Assembly (NCBI RefSeq): GCF_003259435.1
Contig: NZ_QLMA01000007.1
Coordinates: 62,001 to 126,000 of the forward strand
Source: Chitinophaga dinghuensis
Lineage (GTDB): Bacteria; Bacteroidota; Bacteroidia; Chitinophagales; Chitinophagaceae
Direction of reading: 5' to 3'
DNA: 64,000 nucleotides
The notes under the pieces were generated by a model. It saw nothing but the letters and a program-made list of their open reading frames with translations, did no database searches and was not told the DNA's origin. Shown piece after piece: positions 35,501 through 44,235 of the stretch (the stretch's first letter is position 1; every line of letters begins with the position of its first letter). The translations under genes and the position numbers were made by a program.

Positions 35501-35769
35501 GTTTTATCGATCCCAATGTACTTAATAATCCTGCTACGACAGATATTGTCATGAGAGCTGAACTGGACAAAATCCGGAAAGGGTTGGCCAATACAAATGC
35601 ACAGGTAACAACTTATACCTATAAGCCCTTGGTCGGTATTACCAGTGAAACCGATACCAGAGGCAATTTGATGACCTATGAATATGATGGATTCGGAAGA
35701 TTATTATTAATCAGAGACAAAGACGGCAATATCCTTAAAAAATATGAGTACGTCCTTAAGCAACAGTAG
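32533..35769 (+). CDS. RHS-family companion protein with C-terminal YD repeat
   Basis: A 1078-residue exported protein of the Bacteroidota RHS type, encoded just before the RHS-core toxin gene. It has a signal peptide ending near LNCFAQ, an N-terminal region with SIPVYNVSAGDLSLPLALSYHAGGNKV (as in SpvB-like domains) and GLATWVGLSWSLGN, a long beta-rich middle, and one clear YD repeat at the end (TYEYDGFGRLLLIRDKDGNI). It lacks an RHS core and a toxin tip. Its likely job is to form part of the shell or surface complex with the downstream RHS protein. The 53-base gap to the next gene suggests one transcript. Confidence 0.85.
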   Translation: MNKKFIALLSLLLVFLGCHLNCFAQLELRKVVPLSPTAAEIQKYIEAPVNNFTGIPSISIPVYNVSAGDLSLPLALSYHAGGNKVEGLATWVGLSWSLGNLPSISRSVNGIADEDPGGAFQKYGNKSFKQWYDLLSAGLTGQNQYKNFLADMKSGIADNAPDIFSYSINGASGKFYYNQDLNRFVTSPLSNVKITFSGNSFTIVGEDGVIYNFNGFDAETTGGSSSAPLITSWMISSIQNASKTETISFDYTDESQINQSIQSDTKFQFISGDICEGPNGPAPYPGISIGVVSMHTKRLTKINFRGGSVKFVAAATDRQDLIGGYALDSIIVLNKKGEVIKQSVLIHKYMTGSGTGFGCNGAVNYRTNKWLLLSGYKEISNDKKNNSYSFEYDEFYIPGCRTSLSQDNWGFYNGKNSNSSLIPTVTLLKPDNSPLEIPGADREVDPYYSQFGILKKMVFPTGGYREFVYGNNEVYSPDLPPRYKKEYATIQVDNGEFPEGDQNLPINGRYEMQLTINNPPDKILNSNNPNGGAFLDMDIDGLGVPPGSAGANIYMQRTEPPYNLFNITTSFTSHYLPNGTYTVTAVFNQNPPNYQNFFAMASWKVIDKSQINTYAGGLRINEIKTFEHAGSVPLTVKYKYAVGPNSDTSSGDIFSDNRLNYADNIEVKNQFSDPSGNKYITCHYNVARLQSFSTQQQVNFAGSLVGYKNVYIITADPQQTGMTNYTYTFAKDLSQSYEIPYPPAFSMEDFRGQLKSQKDFQFINNAFQLVKTVDYDYKNISANDLTTYGIKTDPEAMVIAWANNVIKYPVSASYAIIPTWSAISSKTERIYDLDDVSKYAETPTTYLYNDHQHVKEVTSPASTGELNRVVSYYPYELTLTGADETARQAMILNNIIGVELKKENYLSTKLLSTVNSNFQVTSSGVRLRSMEMNRSNSTDIVALDYISYDTFGNILQQRKRNDAMEVYIWGYGDLYPVAKVINSDYNTVKSFIDPNVLNNPATTDIVMRAELDKIRKGLANTNAQVTTYTYKPLVGITSETDTRGNLMTYEYDGFGRLLLIRDKDGNILKKYEYVLKQQ

Positions 35770-35822
35770 CATTGCATGCTTTGGTTAAAACAGTTTAACT
35801 ATCCATTTAAATACTTACGATC

Positions 35823-38800
35823 TTGAAGAAGTCTATATATACCCTGTTGCTCCTTATCGGTACAATGAGAGCAGGAGCCCAGAATATCCCGACCGGCACA
35901 GGAGTACCTGGCGCCACACCTGTGCCTACCCCCGGCAGTTATAATGGTATTAACCTAAACTATGTACGTACCTGGGAAACTAGTCAACCACTGCAGGATT
36001 CAGCAGCTGTCAGTAGTAAAGGTAAAACCGTAAAGGAAGTTAAACAATCCACCGTATTCCTGGATGGTCTGGGCCGGCCGGTGCAAACCGTTGTCAAAGG
36101 TATTAGCCCAACTGGTAAAGACCAGGTTTCAACTGTATTATATGATGATCTTGGAAGGGAAATGTACAAGTATCTCCCGTATACGCAGACCACAGCCAAT
36201 ACAAATGATGGCGAATTTAAACAGGATCCATTTAATGCACAAAAGGCATTTTATGAAAACCCTGTTTTGAATAAGAATTTAGTTGGAGAGAAAATCTTCT
36301 ATTCTCAGCAGGTAGTGGAGACTTCGCCATTAGGCCGGGTTTTGAATTCCTATTCCCCAGGAAATAGCTGGGCCAGTACCAGTAATAGCGGAAATCATCC
36401 TGTACAGCAGAAATATCAGGTAAATGCGATCAGTGATTCTGTTCGTATATGGGTAATGGGGAATAATCTTCCCACAACAACAGCCATATATAATGCTGGC
36501 CAGCTCTTCAAAAATGTGATAATTGATGAAGCCGGGAATCAGGTAATCACATTTATAGATAAAAATGGAAGGACTATCTGTAAAAGAGTTCAGGAGCTGA
36601 CTAACCCAGGTACCGCTCATATGGGGTGGTTGAACACCTACTATGTATATGACGATCAGGGAGATCTTCGCTTCGTGCTCCCCCCACTTGCGGTGCAGAA
36701 GATCACTAACAACTGGGATGTATCCGGAGTGGAAAACGGCTTGTGCTTTCAATATCGTTATGATAGCCGTAAACGGTTAATTGAAAAGAAATTACCCGGT
36801 GCTGCTATAGTTGAAATGGTGTATGATGTGAGAGATCGTGCAGCGTTTACCAGGGATGGTAACCTTAAAATAAAGGGGAAATGGCTGGTAACATTCTACG
36901 ATGCGCTGAACCGACCGGTAGAAACTGCCTTTTATAACAGTGCTGCCACAAGAGATGAATTGCAATCCAGTATGAATACGACAGGAGGTAGCAACAGCAC
37001 ACAATCCTATGTATTTGCAGGCGTTGAAAATCTCATCACTGCGGTAAATGATCGGACTAATTACGAAGCGGGAAACAGTATTGAATTACTTCCTGGTTTT
37101 GATACCAATGATGGCGCAACGCAGGAATTCAGCATTAATCCGCAAAGTGACGGTGGAATGGTAAATCTCGAAGTCACCAATCCGCTGCCAAATATCCCGG
37201 CAGGAGCGCTGACACCATTGACTTTTGCCTTTTATGATAATTATAATTTTCCAGGAGCACATTCCCTGGTAAGCGCTGACCTGAATAAGCCAGAAGTAGG
37301 GGCGAATGTATACCCGGAATGGAATGCCGGAAGCGCCACTAACACCAAAGGTTTAGCCACCGGAATACGTATCAGGGTATTGGATACAGATCAATGGCTG
37401 ACTACTACCAATTACTATGATGAAAAAGGACGTGTTATCCAGACAATTGATGATAATGCCTCAGGAGGAAGAAGTACTTTAACCAGCCTGTATAATTTTA
37501 AAGGACAGTTGTTGAGTACCTACCTCCGTCATGCCAATAATAAAAGTACGCAACATCCCAAGACGTCTCTGTTAACCATCACCAACTATGACGATGCAGG
37601 GAATATAGCCTCCGTGAAAAAGCGACTAAACGATAATCCTGACCTGGAAAGAACCATTACATTGAACACTTATGATGAAATGGGAAGGCTCACTGGAAAG
37701 AAGTTGGGTATCAACGGTAACAACCCGGCACTGGAAGAAATGACGTTCGACTATAACATCCGAGGATGGCTGAGCGGCATCAGTAAGGACTATCTGAATA
37801 ATCAAAATACCACGGCACATTTTGGTCAGGAGCTCAGTTATGATTACGGTTATCGTACGCCTTCCTATAACGGCAATATTTCAGGTATCCGTTGGAAAGG
37901 ATGGAATGATAAAACCCCAAGGTCTTATGGTTATGAGTACGATAAGGTGAATCGTCTCTTAAGCGGAGCATTTTCCCAATTTGAATCTGGCCAATGGAAT
38001 AATAATAGGGAAGACTATTCTGTAAAGTGGATCTCCTATGATGCCAATGGAAATATCCTGAATATGGCGCAGCAGGGCATGGAAGGAACCGCTATTCAAC
38101 CAATGGATAAACTGGCATACTCCTACCTGCCTAATAGTAATAAGTTGGCAGCTGTTTTTGACAGTTCTACAGTCAGTGCTCAATTGGGTGATTTCAAAAA
38201 TGGTCAGAATATTGGAGACGACTATACCTACGATCTGATGGGTAACATGGTAGCAGATGGAAATAAAGGGATATCCAGTATTACTTATAATCATTTGAAT
38301 CTGCCAGTACGTATTGACATATATCAAAAAGGTGCTATTGTTTATACCTATGATGCTGCCGGTAATAAACTGAAGAAAACGGTAACTGATAGAACTGTCA
38401 GTCCGGAGAAAACGGTAGTAACCGATTATATTTCTGGATTTGTTTATCAGAATGATTCCCTTCAGTTCATGCTACATGAAGAAGGGCGGATCAGGGTGGC
38501 AACAGTAGCGGGTCAGGCTCCAACCTATATATATGACTATTTTGTGAAAGACCACCTGGGTAATACGAGGCTGGTACTGACAGAAAATTCCAGTCGGAAT
38601 ATCTATGCCGCTACCATGGAAACGCCGGTTGCAGCAAAAGAAACAGCCTTATTCAGTAATATTGATGTGACCCGGGCAGTTAAACCTGCTGGATATCCGT
38701 CTACTGATGCAGCAAATAAATCAGTATCCAAACTAAGTGCGAAAGATGGAGGTAAAAAAATTGGTCCATCTATCGTGTTGCGGGTAATGGCGGGAGACAC

Positions 38801-40244
38801 GATTCAGTTGGGTGTCAAAGCGTTCTACAAATCAACCGGGCCTGGCGATAAAAAGGCGGGTACTGCCCCAGTAGAGAATATGCTGGCAGATCTCGTGCAA
38901 GCTTTCGGAGGCAAAGCATCCACACCCGGTACTCATGGAATTTCTTCTGAAGCTAATGGTACGCCATTTAACGCCAATTTTTATAATAACGATTACAGAC
39001 AACTGAAAGAGAAGTATCCGGAGAATCCTGATCTTGACCGGCCTAAAGCCTACCTGAACTATGTACTTTTTGATGATCAGTTCAATATGGTACAGGAGAA
39101 TAGTGGTGTAAAACAGGTAAAAGCAGTACCAGACCAGATTCAAACCCTTGCCCAGGATAATATGGTCATGGAAAAGAGCGGTTTTATGTATATTTATACC
39201 AGCAACGAAACCGCACAGGATGTCTACTTCGATGATCTGGTAGTGGCACATGCAGATGGCCCAGTATTGGAGGAGACGCATTATTATCCGTTTGGGTTGA
39301 CGATGGCGGGGATAAGCTCTAATGCGTTAGTGGGGACTAATTACCCAAAGAACAGGAAGGAGTACAATGGTATAGAACATACGACAGATCTTGATCTTAA
39401 TCAGTACGATGCATTTTATAGGACATTGGACCCGCAGATAGGAAGGTGGAATCAGATAGATCCGAAGATAGATGATATGGAGATGTGGTCTCCTTATACT
39501 TCAAATTATGATAATCCCATTAGGTATCAGGACTTTTTAGGTGATGAGCCTGGCGATAATCCTGGTTTTTGGTCCATGTTGAAGGATGCTGTTTTGGAGA
39601 CCGGTGCACAGATCCTTACTGCAGGAGATGGATTAAGAAACTCGTATGTGTCCAATAATTTAGGAGGGATAGGTCGGGTAGATGTTGAGCAAACTAATTA
39701 TACCGGAAAGAATGCGATTGCATACCAGATTGGACAGAAAATAGGAGACGCTGGTGCTGCAATATCTGGATTTGTTGAAGGGCTTGGTGGAGGGGCAGCA
39801 ACTGTTCTGACTGATGGAGCTGCTATTCCAGTGACTGCTCCTCTTGTTTTACATGGGACGGTAACATCTGGATTAGGGATAAAGAATTTATTTTCCAATC
39901 CAATTCGAAATGCACAAGGGAAAACCTATCAAACATATACAAAAGAAGGTCCCAATGGTGAAATTTATTCGGGAAAAACAAGTGGAGATGGAACACCCGA
40001 GCAAAATATCGCAAAAAGGGATAGAGGTCATCATATGAATGACCAAGATTACAAACCTGCTCAATTAGATAAAACATCAAAAAGTAAAAAAGCTATTCGG
40101 GGCAGAGAGCAATACTTAATTGATAAAAATGGAGGAGCTAAGTCGCAGGGCGGAACTTCAGGAAATGCTATCAATAGCATTTCTCCTTCAAATAAGAAGA
40201 AGGCTCAATATATGAATGCTGCGAAAAAAGAATTTGGTGAATAA
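35823..40244 (+). CDS. RHS-core polymorphic toxin with GIY-YIG-like nuclease tip
   Basis: A 1473-residue protein starting at a TTG (35823), which gives the signal peptide MKKSIYTLLLLIG...GAQ; no better ATG is near. The DUF6443-like N terminus (LDGLGRPVQTVVKG) is followed by many YD repeats, then the RHS core at about residues 1153-1240 (HYYPFGLTMAG, DAFYRTLDPQIGRWNQIDP). After a hydrophobic pre-toxin region comes a variable tip from about residue 1365. There Y and YSGKTSG, the Arg in NIAKRDRG and the Glu in RGREQYLI match the catalytic set of GIY-YIG nucleases, as in Tox-URI-type toxins. The tip is visibly more A/T-rich than the core, and an immunity gene follows 10 bases later. Export is by signal peptide, with later stages unknown. 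The nuclease tip is inferred. Confidence 0.85.
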   Translation: MKKSIYTLLLLIGTMRAGAQNIPTGTGVPGATPVPTPGSYNGINLNYVRTWETSQPLQDSAAVSSKGKTVKEVKQSTVFLDGLGRPVQTVVKGISPTGKDQVSTVLYDDLGREMYKYLPYTQTTANTNDGEFKQDPFNAQKAFYENPVLNKNLVGEKIFYSQQVVETSPLGRVLNSYSPGNSWASTSNSGNHPVQQKYQVNAISDSVRIWVMGNNLPTTTAIYNAGQLFKNVIIDEAGNQVITFIDKNGRTICKRVQELTNPGTAHMGWLNTYYVYDDQGDLRFVLPPLAVQKITNNWDVSGVENGLCFQYRYDSRKRLIEKKLPGAAIVEMVYDVRDRAAFTRDGNLKIKGKWLVTFYDALNRPVETAFYNSAATRDELQSSMNTTGGSNSTQSYVFAGVENLITAVNDRTNYEAGNSIELLPGFDTNDGATQEFSINPQSDGGMVNLEVTNPLPNIPAGALTPLTFAFYDNYNFPGAHSLVSADLNKPEVGANVYPEWNAGSATNTKGLATGIRIRVLDTDQWLTTTNYYDEKGRVIQTIDDNASGGRSTLTSLYNFKGQLLSTYLRHANNKSTQHPKTSLLTITNYDDAGNIASVKKRLNDNPDLERTITLNTYDEMGRLTGKKLGINGNNPALEEMTFDYNIRGWLSGISKDYLNNQNTTAHFGQELSYDYGYRTPSYNGNISGIRWKGWNDKTPRSYGYEYDKVNRLLSGAFSQFESGQWNNNREDYSVKWISYDANGNILNMAQQGMEGTAIQPMDKLAYSYLPNSNKLAAVFDSSTVSAQLGDFKNGQNIGDDYTYDLMGNMVADGNKGISSITYNHLNLPVRIDIYQKGAIVYTYDAAGNKLKKTVTDRTVSPEKTVVTDYISGFVYQNDSLQFMLHEEGRIRVATVAGQAPTYIYDYFVKDHLGNTRLVLTENSSRNIYAATMETPVAAKETALFSNIDVTRAVKPAGYPSTDAANKSVSKLSAKDGGKKIGPSIVLRVMAGDTIQLGVKAFYKSTGPGDKKAGTAPVENMLADLVQAFGGKASTPGTHGISSEANGTPFNANFYNNDYRQLKEKYPENPDLDRPKAYLNYVLFDDQFNMVQENSGVKQVKAVPDQIQTLAQDNMVMEKSGFMYIYTSNETAQDVYFDDLVVAHADGPVLEETHYYPFGLTMAGISSNALVGTNYPKNRKEYNGIEHTTDLDLNQYDAFYRTLDPQIGRWNQIDPKIDDMEMWSPYTSNYDNPIRYQDFLGDEPGDNPGFWSMLKDAVLETGAQILTAGDGLRNSYVSNNLGGIGRVDVEQTNYTGKNAIAYQIGQKIGDAGAAISGFVEGLGGGAATVLTDGAAIPVTAPLVLHGTVTSGLGIKNLFSNPIRNAQGKTYQTYTKEGPNGEIYSGKTSGDGTPEQNIAKRDRGHHMNDQDYKPAQLDKTSKSKKAIRGREQYLIDKNGGAKSQGGTSGNAINSISPSNKKKAQYMNAAKKEFGE

Positions 40245-40254
40245 AAAAAATATC

Positions 40255-40719
40255 ATGGGAGTACAACGGATTACAATTGGGTCGATAATCAAGATAGATT
40301 TACCATGTGGAAAAATTGGGTATGGTAGAATTTTAGGCAAGGCAAATTATGGTTTTTACGATTATTATACTGATCATGAAGAGACAGATTTATCTTGTAT
40401 TTTAGATTCCCGAATATTATTTATTGTGGCGGTATATAATGATGCGATAACTAATGGAAGGTGGAAAAAGATTGGGAAAAAAGATTTGGAGGAAGCTCTA
40501 AAACTATTACCAATGAAGTTTATTCAAGATAAGTTGAATCCTGCTAAGTTTGAAATTTACGATCCGAACACTGGTGATACAAGACCAACAGATGTAAGTG
40601 AATGTATTGACTTAGAAAGGGCTGCAGTATGGGAGCCTTATAATGTAGAACAAAGGTTATGTGACCATTTTAATGGAGTTCCCAATGATATTTTTGAAGA
40701 AATGCGTATAAAGTTATAA
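40255..40719 (+). CDS. Imm26-like immunity protein for the RHS toxin
   Basis: A 154-residue soluble protein encoded 10 bases after the RHS toxin. It resembles the Imm26 family: an N-terminal strand pair GSIIKIDLPCGKIGYGRIL, the segment LFIVAVYNDAITNGRWKKIGKKDLEEALK, and a conserved W plus acidic residues. It presumably binds and blocks the nuclease tip. The frame is open back to 40216, but ATG 40255 removes an overlap with the toxin and gives the family-type start. The region is A/T-rich, like the toxin tip, as expected of tips and antidotes exchanged by recombination. The Imm26 match is made by eye. Confidence 0.7.
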   Translation: MGVQRITIGSIIKIDLPCGKIGYGRILGKANYGFYDYYTDHEETDLSCILDSRILFIVAVYNDAITNGRWKKIGKKDLEEALKLLPMKFIQDKLNPAKFEIYDPNTGDTRPTDVSECIDLERAAVWEPYNVEQRLCDHFNGVPNDIFEEMRIKL

Positions 40720-40744
40720 GATAGACTATTCATTAACTATGATG

Positions 40745-40769
40745 TAAGCCGCAGGTTATCTGCGGCTTA
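40745..40769. terminator. Hairpin between the immunity gene and the PfpI-family gene
   Basis: TAAGCCGCAG, a 5-base loop and CTGCGGCTTA make a perfect 10-bp stem between two convergent genes. No T-run follows on either strand. Confidence 0.55.
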
Positions 40770-40775
40770 TGGAAA

Positions 40776-41462
40776 CTATTGCAGCAGCTCCTTCATCACC
40801 ACTCTCGCCATTTCTTTTGAACTGAAAGGGTTTTGTCCTGTAATAAGCTTTCCATCTACCACTACATTAGACGTCATTGGAATAAATGCTTTGATAAGAT
40901 TAGCTCCTCTTTCCTTGATAGCAGCTTCAAGATTGAAGGGGACTTCTTTTTTCCGTCTGGCAATGGTTTCTTCAAACCAATCGAAACCTGTCATCGATTT
41001 ATCTTTGATTAAGTACTCCCCATTGGATAGTTTTACATTGATTAATCCGCCTACGCCGTGGCAAATGGCGGCTACCATTTTGTTGCTTTCGAATTGGTTT
41101 TTAAGGATGGTTTGTAACAGGGTATTGTCCGGAAAATCGTACATGGTGGCATGCCCGCCCGCTAAATAGACACAATCAAAAGAAGTGTTTTTTATTTCTT
41201 CCAGCGTTTTTGAATGATTTAATTCATCCATAAAAGCGGGACTTCCATAATAGTCTTTTGAAATTTTATCTAACACCAATGGTTTCAGGCTTTCTGGGTC
41301 GATAGGTACACTACCTCCTTTAGGACTCGCAATGGTTATTTCCCAGCCTTGCTGCTTCGCACTATGATAGATATGCGTCAGTTCACTAAGCCATAAGCCT
41401 GTTTTTAACCTGCCACTTGCATACATGCTTACATTGGTAACTATTAGCAAAATCTTCTTCAT
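40776..41462 (-). CDS. DJ-1/PfpI-family type 1 glutamine amidotransferase-like protein (Hsp31-like)
   Basis: A 228-residue cytoplasmic DJ-1-superfamily protein. The nucleophile elbow AAICHGVGG places Cys134 next to His135, and an acidic residue near position 27 (LSEL) would complete the site. The N-terminal phrase TGLWLSELTHIY and the QGW/ASPKGG region are as in the Hsp31-like branch, whose members act as glyoxalase III-type enzymes or chaperones. A weak inverted repeat (AGGAA-AG-TTCCT, 41559-41570) lies about 97 bases upstream, a possible operator. The 41463-41677 gap holds no gene. Confidence 0.9.
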   Translation of the reverse strand: MKKILLIVTNVSMYASGRLKTGLWLSELTHIYHSAKQQGWEITIASPKGGSVPIDPESLKPLVLDKISKDYYGSPAFMDELNHSKTLEEIKNTSFDCVYLAGGHATMYDFPDNTLLQTILKNQFESNKMVAAICHGVGGLINVKLSNGEYLIKDKSMTGFDWFEETIARRKKEVPFNLEAAIKERGANLIKAFIPMTSNVVVDGKLITGQNPFSSKEMARVVMKELLQ

Positions 41463-41677
41463 TTTTTATGATTTTTATTGTCTTTTGCCCAACAAAGGTC
41501 TATTAATTATGCTATACCTTAGTCTTTGTATCAATGGAGATTATAACAGTATTTCTTTAGGAAAGTTCCTTACCTAAGCATCCGGGGGAAGAAGTAATTG
41601 GGCCTGCAGCGCAGGCTGAAATTTTAATGCGTCAATAGAGGGGGGAAGGGCATGGGGGGCTAATGAGCAGCCATTTT

Positions 41678-42154
41678 TCAGAAACTTTCAGATTCATACG
41701 TTACGCTCACACTGCCAGTACCAACCGCGCCCTGAAATCCGTTGATATCATCAATATGCCCCAGCTTGGTGTAACTGTAGGAAGTGCGGAATGTCTTGTA
41801 AAAGAGTACCAATGTTGAACTGCCATACAACATTAAATCCCCTGCCTGAATAGTTCCTGGATTCGTCGCATAGGTGGGCAGACTACGCGGTAATTCCGCG
41901 TATTTTTCATTGGCATTTAATTCTGTCATGTTTATGGTCATGGGCAACATGGCCTTCAATTCAGTTGCTGCGGCATTATCATCTAGCGTTGCCGTGAATG
42001 AATGATTCCCGATAGTTATTTTCATTTTACTTTTTGTTGGATATGTGATCGTGTCGTACTTCTCTGAAACAATTGGTGCACCTGCTTTACCGCAGGATGC
42101 ACCAATCGTCGATAGTGAAAATACACCGATAAAAATGAATAGGAGCTGATTCAT
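41678..42154 (-). CDS. Cyclophilin-like fold lipoprotein
   Basis: A 158-residue exported lipoprotein (signal ending IGASC, lipid Cys21). The mature part matches the cyclophilin-like fold family of unknown function (MKITIGNHSFTATLDDNAAATELKAMLP, AGDLMLYGSSTLVLFYKTF, YTKLGHIDD). These proteins share the barrel of cyclophilins but lack a proven isomerase site. It overlaps the acetyltransferase gene by 4 bases and is the last gene of a four-gene operon with hydrolase, cupin and acetyltransferase genes, a combination seen in other Proteobacteria and Bacteroidota and likely used for small-molecule processing or stress. Confidence 0.85.
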   Translation of the reverse strand: MNQLLFIFIGVFSLSTIGASCGKAGAPIVSEKYDTITYPTKSKMKITIGNHSFTATLDDNAAATELKAMLPMTINMTELNANEKYAELPRSLPTYATNPGTIQAGDLMLYGSSTLVLFYKTFRTSYSYTKLGHIDDINGFQGAVGTGSVSVTYESESF

Positions 42155-42732
42155 ATTGCTCCGGTTTTTATTGTCTTTATAATTTTTGCCGGAACACCCG
42201 CAACAACAACATTATCCGGAACATCTTTTGAAACAACTGATCCTGCCGCCACCACTGCGTTTTCTCCAATAGTGACCCCAGGTAGAATCGTAGCTGCTGC
42301 GCCTATCCAGGCATTACGTTTTATCAGGATTGGTTTTGTCACCAGCGCCCTTCTGTCTGAAGGATCTAATGGGTGATTTTCTGTAATCAGGTTTACTTTG
42401 GGGCCTATTAGTGCATGATCTTCAATAGTAATGCCTCCCATATCCAGGAAGGAGCAGGCGTGATTGATAAAGACCTGCTTACCAAGCCGGATGAACTGGC
42501 CGAAGTTGGTATAGAATGGCACAAACACTGTTGTGCTTTCATCGATCGTTTGGCCGATAATATCCCCCAGGCGTGTACGTATCTCCTGGATGTTTGTAGC
42601 GGTATTTAAGGCGGCCGACAACTGAATAGTACGCTCAACTATCCATTGTATTTTGAAGTATTCCGGGTCATCCAATCGGATAGGCACTCCGGCTTTCAAC
42701 CTGGAAAGAATATCATGTTTAATAGCTGTCAT
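42151..42732 (-). CDS. Sugar O-acetyltransferase (hexapeptide-repeat, NodL/LacA-like)
   Basis: A 193-residue left-handed beta-helix acetyltransferase. It has an N-terminal maltose-acetyltransferase-like segment (ILSRLKAGVPIRLDDPEY) and hexapeptide repeats from about residue 90 to 185, ending GENAVVAAGSVVSKDVPDNVVVAGVPAKI. The His in the loop ITENHPLDPSDRR is the probable catalytic base. It would move an acetyl group from acetyl-CoA to a sugar or related hydroxyl. The gene overlaps its operon neighbours by 4 bases on each side, a strong sign of cotranslation. Substrate unknown. Confidence 0.88.
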   Translation of the reverse strand: MTAIKHDILSRLKAGVPIRLDDPEYFKIQWIVERTIQLSAALNTATNIQEIRTRLGDIIGQTIDESTTVFVPFYTNFGQFIRLGKQVFINHACSFLDMGGITIEDHALIGPKVNLITENHPLDPSDRRALVTKPILIKRNAWIGAAATILPGVTIGENAVVAAGSVVSKDVPDNVVVAGVPAKIIKTIKTGAI

Positions 42733-43127
42733 TGACTTCTGTATTGCTGGTCAGTGACTTTCTCCAACCAATCCACCACTTTCCCGTTCAGGTTCTCCTG
42801 AATGGCAATATGCGTCATCCCGGTGGTCGCAGTGGCTCCATGCCAGTGCTTTTCATTGGGCTCAAACCAAACCACATCGCCTGGACGAATGGTTTCTATA
42901 GGACCACCTTCCCGTTGTACCCAGCCGCATCCTGCGGTTACAATTAGTGTTTGTCCCAGTGGGTGGGTATGCCAGGCGGTTCTTGCTCCCGGTTCGAACG
43001 TTACGCTGGCTGCTGCGCCTCGTCTTGCTTCATTGGCATCAAACAGCGGATCAATCCTTACCGCTCCTGTAAACCAGTCGTCAGGGCCTTTTACGGAGGA
43101 TCTTTCACCTAATCTTGTAATTTCCAT
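42729..43127 (-). CDS. Cupin-domain protein, (R)-mandelonitrile lyase-like
   Basis: A 132-residue single cupin. Metal ligands are visible as His53, His55 and Gln59 (HTHPLGQTLIV) and His94 (NEKHWHGA). The sequence resembles cupins annotated as (R)-mandelonitrile lyase or carboxymuconolactone-linked cupins. These metal-dependent enzymes act on small organic molecules; the reaction here is unknown. It overlaps the acetyltransferase gene by 4 bases and follows the alpha/beta hydrolase gene after 22 bases. Confidence 0.85.
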   Translation of the reverse strand: MEITRLGERSSVKGPDDWFTGAVRIDPLFDANEARRGAAASVTFEPGARTAWHTHPLGQTLIVTAGCGWVQREGGPIETIRPGDVVWFEPNEKHWHGATATTGMTHIAIQENLNGKVVDWLEKVTDQQYRSQ

Positions 43128-43149
43128 GTTTCAGATATTTTACGCCTGC

Positions 43150-44208
43150 TTATTGCAGGTTGTTGTTAAAGAATGTAGTAAGTTTATCAAAAGGAATAAT
43201 GTCTGTTTTATCGTACAGGTCCACATGAACGGCATTAGGAATAATCAGCAGTTCTTTAGGTTCGGCTGCCGCTTTGTAAGCATCCTCACTAAAATAACGG
43301 GAGTGGGCATTTTCTCCGGCAATTAATAAGACCGGACGTGGCGATATTTCTTTGATGTAAGTAAGCAGAGGCATATTCATGAATGAAAGCGCATTGGTGG
43401 CCATCCATGCCCCGTTAGAGTTGAGCGAATTGGGGTGAAATCCTCTCGGAGTACGGTAATAGTTGAAATAGTCCACTACAAATTGTGGTTCATTACCTGA
43501 TAGTTTTTCCGGTAAATTGCGAGGGCCGGCGGCCGGTGTACCATTACTGGCGTCTTCCCAACGTTGCTGGCTCATCTTTTCCAGCATGTTAGTTCGTTCT
43601 GCTGCGGTTAATTTATCATAGTAACCTTTGGCCATTACCCGCGACATATCGTACATACTGGTAGTAGCAACGGCTTTGATACGTTTATCTACGGAGGCAG
43701 CATTGAGGCCCATGCCAGCAAAACCACAAATGCCGATAATACCGATACGGTTCCTGTCCACGAGCGGTAGCAGGCCGAGGAAATCTACTGCTGCACTGAA
43801 ATCTTCTGTGTTAATCTCTGGTGATGCAATGTTACGGGGTTCGCCTCCGCTTTCCCCAGTATAAGAAGGGTCGAATGCCAGCGTAACGAAACCGCGTTCG
43901 GCCATAGTTTGCGCATACAGTCCGGATGCTTGTTCCTTTACGGCGCCAAAAGGGCCACTGATCGCAATTGCAGCCATTGGAACCGTGCCATGTTTTTTCG
44001 GAATATATAAATCTGCTGTTATAGCAATGCCATATCTGTTCCGGTAATGTACTTTCTCGCGTGTCACCTGATCGCTTAACTGGAAAGTATAATGGTCCTG
44101 ATCTTTCATATTCTCTTCTTTTTGGAATGACGTTGTAGTTAACTGCTGGGCATAAGTCTGCCCACAAATTATTAGGGAGATGAATGCCAGTATTGTAATA
44201 AGTTTCAT
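43150..44208 (-). CDS. Exported alpha/beta hydrolase with Cys at the nucleophile elbow
   Basis: A 352-residue exported hydrolase: signal peptide about 1-20 (ending GQTYAQ), then an alpha/beta hydrolase core of the DUF1100/dienelactone-hydrolase type with LYIPKKHGTVPMAAIAISGPFG and FVTLAFDPSYTGESGGEPR. The nucleophile elbow reads GIIGICGFAG, so Cys161 occupies the place usually held by Ser, as in dienelactone hydrolases. The Asp is probably in the late strand around VLLIAGENAHSRYFS and the His in IPNAVHVDLYD. First gene of the four-gene operon; a TTAGCTTTG promoter-like element precedes it. Substrate unknown. Confidence 0.87.
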   Translation of the reverse strand: MKLITILAFISLIICGQTYAQQLTTTSFQKEENMKDQDHYTFQLSDQVTREKVHYRNRYGIAITADLYIPKKHGTVPMAAIAISGPFGAVKEQASGLYAQTMAERGFVTLAFDPSYTGESGGEPRNIASPEINTEDFSAAVDFLGLLPLVDRNRIGIIGICGFAGMGLNAASVDKRIKAVATTSMYDMSRVMAKGYYDKLTAAERTNMLEKMSQQRWEDASNGTPAAGPRNLPEKLSGNEPQFVVDYFNYYRTPRGFHPNSLNSNGAWMATNALSFMNMPLLTYIKEISPRPVLLIAGENAHSRYFSEDAYKAAAEPKELLIIPNAVHVDLYDKTDIIPFDKLTTFFNNNLQ

Positions 44209-44235
44209 ACCTGTTTATGCATTAAATAGCAGGTA

